Positions 8,051-11,584 of a stretch of 11,584 bases of DNA are shown one piece after another. The stretch spans positions 1-11,584 of the forward strand of contig JABDJQ010000485.1 in assembly GCA_013002425.1 (NCBI GenBank), given 5' to 3'. Under the pieces are notes generated by a model. That model was not told the DNA's origin and made no database searches. It worked only from the letters and a program-made list of their open reading frames with translations. Origin of the DNA: Gemmatimonadota bacterium. GTDB lineage: Bacteria; Orphanbacterota; Orphanbacteria; Orphanbacterales; Orphanbacteraceae. A program made the translations under genes and the position numbers. Position 1 is the stretch's first letter, and each line of letters starts with the position of its first letter.

Positions 8051-10840
8051 CTAAAGGTCACCTTTCAATCGGTCTTCGAGACCGGCCAGCAGTTCCGGTG
8101 CAGCGCCGTCGAGATGCACTCGGACGACCCGTCGCCCGTGCTTCGTGAGCGCCTGAAAATCACCGCGGGCCTGCGCCTGCTTGAGTGTCGAGAAGCCGAA
8201 CTTCCAGTCCGGGATCGCGAGATCGGACGCGTCCTTCGTCGTGATCTGAAGAAACACGCCGTTGTTCTTCCCGCCTTTGTGAAGCTGGCCCGTCGAATGC
8301 AGGAAACGCGGCCCGTACCCGACCGTGACGGGGAGGTTCGTGCGGGCGCGCAATGCGGCGCGGATCGCGTCGATCTGCGCGCGGATCTCGCGCGTCGAGT
8401 GCAGATACGCGAGAACGGCGATGAAGTCGCCTTCTTCGGCGCGCCCCACGTGAAACTGAAGGGCTTCACGCGCGCTGCATCCCGCGCAGCGTTCTTTCCA
8501 CTCGTCGTCGCCGTAGAGTTCGAGCCCCGCCCGCGACACGAGCGCCTTCTCTTTCGGAAACGCTCCCTGCGATTCGAACGCGTCGAGCAGTTCCTTCGTC
8601 AGGTCTTTCGACTCCTTCACGTTCGGTTCGTCGAAGGGATCGATCCCGAGAACGGCGCCCGCCACCGCGGTCGCCATCTCCCACCGGAAGAACTCGCCCG
8701 CGAGATCGTGCAACGTTTCGACCTGAATCGTAATCACGGGGTGACCCGCCTTCTCGAGCGCCTCGACGGCGGCGTCCTGAGAGGGGTCTTTCGTGCTCCC
8801 GTACCGGGTGTAGACGAAGATGCGATCCGCCCCGTACCGATCGGGCGTGCCGATCGACTCGCCGTCGACAGGCACGATCCCCACGCCCTCTTTGCCCGTG
8901 CTTTCCGCCACGAGCTGCTCGATCCAGCTGCCGAGCGCCGCGAACTCGGGCGAGAAGAGGAGCGTGAGTTTGTCGCGACCCGCCAGCGCCGCCTCGCCGA
9001 GCACCGCGCCCATCCGTATGCCGGGGTTCTTTTCCGCCTGCACGCACGAACCGCACGCATGCGTCATGCGAAGCGCGTCGCCCAGGTACGCTTCGAGATC
9101 GATGCCGAGAAGCGCCGCGGGCACGAGGCCGAAGTACGAAAGCGCCGAGTAGCGGCCGCCGATGTCGGGCGGATTCACGAACGTCCTGCGGAAACGCTCT
9201 TCGCGCGCGAGCTTGTTCAGAATCGTTCCCGGGTCCGTCACCGCGATGAAGCGGCTGTGATCGTGCACGCGATACGCGAAGTATTGATAGAAGGCTTTTA
9301 CCTCGGTCGTCGTTCCCGACTTCGATGCCACGAGAAAGACGGTTTCGTCGAGATCGATCCCTTCGGTCGCCGCTTCCACCGCATCCGGATCCGTGCTGTC
9401 GAGAACGCGCACGTCGAGGTAGCCCTCTTTCGCGCCGAACGTTTCGCGCAGCACCTCGGGGCAGAGCGACGACCCTCCCATGCCGAGCAGAAGGACGTGT
9501 TTGTAGCCGGCGTCGACCATGCTCTTCGCGAACTTCCTGAGTTCGGGGATCGCCGCGTGCATGGGCGGAACGATGTCGAGCCACCCCAGCCGGTTTGCGA
9601 TCACCGCCCGATGCTTCTCGTCGTCGCGCCACACGGACGGATCGCGCGCCCAGATGCGGGCCGCGGTGTTCGCCTCCGCCAGCTTCGCGAGCCTCGCGTC
9701 GAGCCCGGGCAGAGTATTGCCGAGCGCGTAGCGAACCTTGCGCGGGTCTCCTTCAATCACGGCTTCGCGCCGATACTCGATACACGTCATGAGCTTTTCG
9801 AACGACGCGGCGAACGACGCCACGCCTTCGGCCAGAAGCTCGTCGCCCGCGGCCGCCAGATCCACTCCTTCGCTCGCGAGCCCTTTCAGCAGCGCGTGCG
9901 CATCGGCGACTCCGGCTTCGAGTGTCGGCTTCGCTTTCCCGTGGTCGAGAAACGCGTCGAGCGTTTTCGGCGGAACCGTGTTCACGGTGTCCGGACCGAT
10001 CAGTTCCTCTACATATAATACGTCGGGATAAGCCGGGTTCTTCGTGCTCGTGCTCGCCCAGAGCATGCGCTGCGGTCTCGCGTTCTTCGCGCGGAGCGTC
10101 TCCCACCGTTTTCCGGAGAAGATCCGTTTGTACGCTTCGTACGCGACCTTGCTGTTGGCGATCGCCACTTTCCCCCTGCTGCCCGAGTCGTCAGGCAGGC
10201 GCGGGTCGATCTTCGAGTCGATACGGCTCACGAAGAAACTCGCGACCGACGCAATGCCGTCGACAGGCTCGCCCGCCGCCACGCGTTCTTCGAGCCCGGC
10301 GAGATAAGCGGCGGCCACTTCTTCGTACTGTCCTACCGTGAAGATCAGCGTCACGTTGACCGAGATCCCGTCGGCCGTCGCCTGGCGGATCGCGGGCATC
10401 CCCTCCGGCGTCGCCGGGATCTTGATCATCACGTTCGGGCGATCGACCCACTTCCACCATTCGCGCGCGGCCTCGATCGTCTTCGCGGTATCGTGCGCGA
10501 GCTTCGGCGACACTTCGATGCTGATATAGCCGTCGCCGCCCTTAGTCTTATCGAACACGGGGCGCAGCAGATCCGCGGCCCCCTGAATATCCTCGAGCAC
10601 GAGGGCGCGGTAAATCGCGTCGGCATCCGCGCCGCCGTCGACCAGCGCGCGGAACGCTTCGTCGTATTCGGAACTTCCGCCGATCGCCTTCTCGAAAATG
10701 GACGGATTCGACGTAACGCCGACCACGCCGTCCTCACGAATCATGCGCGCCATCTCACCCGTGCGAATCAGGCCGCGCTCGATATTGTCGTACCAGATGC
10801 TCTGCCCCAGGGCGGAGAGCTTCTTCGCTCTCTCTTTCAT
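8051..10840 (-). CDS. tal-pgi: Bifunctional transaldolase / glucose-6-phosphate isomerase
   Basis: One 929-residue protein joins two enzymes in a single uninterrupted frame. Residues 1 to about 365 are transaldolase: QSIWYDNIERG (13-23), the signature GVTSNPSIFEKAI (41-53), the Schiff-base Lys140 in NVMIKIPAT, and MLWASTSTKNPAYPD (259-273). Residues from about 370 onward are glucose-6-phosphate isomerase with two SIS folds: LLGMGGSSLCPEVL (451-464), SKSGTTTEV (507-515), GGRYSALSYFG (561-571), a probable catalytic Glu646 (AESTGKEG), and LHSTGQLHKGG (847-857) with a probable catalytic Lys855. The transaldolase half makes fructose 6-phosphate, which the isomerase half can return to glucose 6-phosphate for Zwf. 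This fusion is known in several bacterial lineages. The ATG at 10840 is preceded by GGAGG. It is the first gene of the operon and ends one base before zwf. Confidence 0.95.
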   Translation of the reverse strand: MKERAKKLSALGQSIWYDNIERGLIRTGEMARMIREDGVVGVTSNPSIFEKAIGGSSEYDEAFRALVDGGADADAIYRALVLEDIQGAADLLRPVFDKTKGGDGYISIEVSPKLAHDTAKTIEAAREWWKWVDRPNVMIKIPATPEGMPAIRQATADGISVNVTLIFTVGQYEEVAAAYLAGLEERVAAGEPVDGIASVASFFVSRIDSKIDPRLPDDSGSRGKVAIANSKVAYEAYKRIFSGKRWETLRAKNARPQRMLWASTSTKNPAYPDVLYVEELIGPDTVNTVPPKTLDAFLDHGKAKPTLEAGVADAHALLKGLASEGVDLAAAGDELLAEGVASFAASFEKLMTCIEYRREAVIEGDPRKVRYALGNTLPGLDARLAKLAEANTAARIWARDPSVWRDDEKHRAVIANRLGWLDIVPPMHAAIPELRKFAKSMVDAGYKHVLLLGMGGSSLCPEVLRETFGAKEGYLDVRVLDSTDPDAVEAATEGIDLDETVFLVASKSGTTTEVKAFYQYFAYRVHDHSRFIAVTDPGTILNKLAREERFRRTFVNPPDIGGRYSALSYFGLVPAALLGIDLEAYLGDALRMTHACGSCVQAEKNPGIRMGAVLGEAALAGRDKLTLLFSPEFAALGSWIEQLVAESTGKEGVGIVPVDGESIGTPDRYGADRIFVYTRYGSTKDPSQDAAVEALEKAGHPVITIQVETLHDLAGEFFRWEMATAVAGAVLGIDPFDEPNVKESKDLTKELLDAFESQGAFPKEKALVSRAGLELYGDDEWKERCAGCSAREALQFHVGRAEEGDFIAVLAYLHSTREIRAQIDAIRAALRARTNLPVTVGYGPRFLHSTGQLHKGGKNNGVFLQITTKDASDLAIPDWKFGFSTLKQAQARGDFQALTKHGRRVVRVHLDGAAPELLAGLEDRLKGDL

Positions 10841-10883
10841 ATCGTCTCCCTCCGGCCCGCGTTTTTCAGGCCATTCCTATTGA

Positions 10884-10911
10884 TATTTACCCGATTTCCG
10901 CTTCGGTGCAA
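10884..10911 (-). promoter_or_regulatory. Probable promoter of the pentose phosphate operon
   Basis: On the minus strand TTGCAC (10911-10906) and TAAATA (10889-10884) are 16 nt apart; shifting the -10 to AAATAT gives 17 nt. It sits in the only AT-rich patch of the 100-bp divergent intergenic region and predicts a start near 10877, about 37 nt before the tal-pgi ATG. No clear operator palindrome is visible, so regulation cannot be read from the sequence. The match is fair but not strong. Confidence 0.45.
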
Positions 10912-10940
10912 ACTGCTCTTTCGGCTAAGCTCCCCCCGTG

Positions 10941-11584
10941 ATGCGCATCTCCCGGCCGAATCCATGGCTCCTTTTGCTCCTCGCCGGGCAGCTTCTGCTG
11001 CTCCTGCACGCCTCCCGCCACGACTCGGTCACGGTGGACGAATTCGCCCTTCTCCCCGCCGGACTCGCCAAACTCCAGCACGGAACCGACGTTTTCTGGC
11101 TGAATCCCGTGAATCCGCCGCTCGTTCCGATGCTCCAGGCGGCGCCTCTCTATCTCGGGGGCGAACGGATCGATCGAGCCGCGATCGGGCCGGAACGGCC
11201 GGAGGCGCGCTGGGAAGCGGGACTTTCGTTCATGCGCGAGAGGCCGGATCGCTATCGCGGGCTTTTTGCTGGCGCGCGGGCCGTTACGATGGCCTTCGCG
11301 CTGCTGACGACGCTGCTGCTCTACGCGCTCATGCGCACGATCGTGCCGGGCAGGCGGGTCGCGCTCGGCGCCGCCGCGCTCGCGGCCTTCGGGCCGAACC
11401 TGATCGGGCACGGGCATCTGGCGACGGTCGACAGCGCGTTTACGTGCTTCACGCTCGCGGTCGTCGTCTGCATCGCGCGGCTCACGCAGCGCGCCCACCC
11501 CACGCAGGGACCCGCGCGCGCTGCGAGCGATCGTCGCGCCGGCTTCGCGATGACGGCGCTTCTCACGCTCTCGCTTGCCGGCGC
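10941..11584 (+). CDS. GT39-like membrane glycosyltransferase (5' part, cut by window edge)
   Basis: The frame is open to the window edge: 214 residues of an integral membrane protein that resembles the GT39/ArnT/PMT glycosyltransferase superfamily. These enzymes move sugars from polyprenyl-phosphate donors onto proteins, lipids or glycans on the outer face of the inner membrane. The first hydrophobic segment spans about 9-24. It is followed by Asp33-Glu34 (SVTVDEFALLPAG), the position of the conserved catalytic acidic pair in the first periplasmic loop. NPPL (58-61) and GHGHLATVDSAFTCF (156-170) are family-like motifs. Further membrane segments lie near 113-130, 140-156 and 165-178. An in-frame TAA at 10926-10928 limits the start to GTG 10938 or ATG 10941, and no clear Shine-Dalgarno is present. 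It is divergent from tal-pgi and probably functionally unrelated. The acceptor is unknown. Confidence 0.82.
   Translation, partial: MRISRPNPWLLLLLAGQLLLLLHASRHDSVTVDEFALLPAGLAKLQHGTDVFWLNPVNPPLVPMLQAAPLYLGGERIDRAAIGPERPEARWEAGLSFMRERPDRYRGLFAGARAVTMAFALLTTLLLYALMRTIVPGRRVALGAAALAAFGPNLIGHGHLATVDSAFTCFTLAVVVCIARLTQRAHPTQGPARAASDRRAGFAMTALLTLSLAG

Noticed and set aside
7430..10018. Plus-strand open frame of 862 codons opposite zwf and tal-pgi
   Set aside because: Same reasoning: it crosses the junction of two conserved minus-strand genes and shows no family resemblance.
10887..11498. Minus-strand open frame of 203 codons at the right edge
   Set aside because: It is the antisense of the membrane glycosyltransferase, whose DE, NPPL and GHGHLATVD motifs and hydrophobic segments support the plus strand.

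Overview
This is a GC-rich (about 60% by eye), gene-dense stretch of a bacterial chromosome. It is core metabolism rather than an accessory or mobile region. Eight coding regions are supported: seven on the minus strand and one on the plus strand at the right edge. I saw no tRNA, rRNA, CRISPR array, insertion sequence or phage gene. The host cannot be named from the sequence. A transaldolase/glucose-6-phosphate isomerase fusion, an Rrf2-type suf regulator next to sufB-sufC, and a GT39-like membrane glycosyltransferase fit a GC-rich environmental phylum. Acidobacteriota-like is my guess, held with low confidence.

Right to left, in the direction of minus-strand transcription, positions 10911 to 2381 form a tight five-gene pentose phosphate operon: tal-pgi fusion, zwf, pgl, tkt, gnd. 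A plausible sigma70-type promoter (TTGCAC, 16 nt, TAAATA) lies at 10884-10911. The genes abut or overlap: TAG|ATG junctions at tal-pgi/zwf and tkt/gnd, a 34-nt zwf/pgl overlap, and 28 nt between pgl and tkt. The set covers the whole oxidative branch (G6P to ribulose-5-P), the two carbon-shuffling enzymes, and the isomerase that returns F6P to G6P. Only ribulose-5-P epimerase and ribose-5-P isomerase are missing for a closed cycle.

Positions 2337 to 1 hold the start of a suf iron-sulfur cluster assembly operon on the same strand: an Rrf2-family regulator with three cysteines, sufB, and the 5' part of sufC, which runs off the left edge. The 115-nt gap between gnd and the regulator carries a well-formed promoter (TTGTCA, 17 nt, TATACT), a perfect 10-bp palindrome at the predicted transcription start, and a GC hairpin overlapping the -35 box.

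At the right edge a GT39-like membrane glycosyltransferase starts on the plus strand, divergent from tal-pgi, and runs off the window.

No wholly new system is evident. The most interesting points are the NADP-site substitution in the 6-phosphogluconate dehydrogenase (Asn-Leu-Glu where Asn-Arg-Ser/Thr is usual), which suggests a different cofactor from the G6P dehydrogenase of the same operon, and the compact regulatory region joining the NADPH-producing operon to the Fe-S assembly operon.
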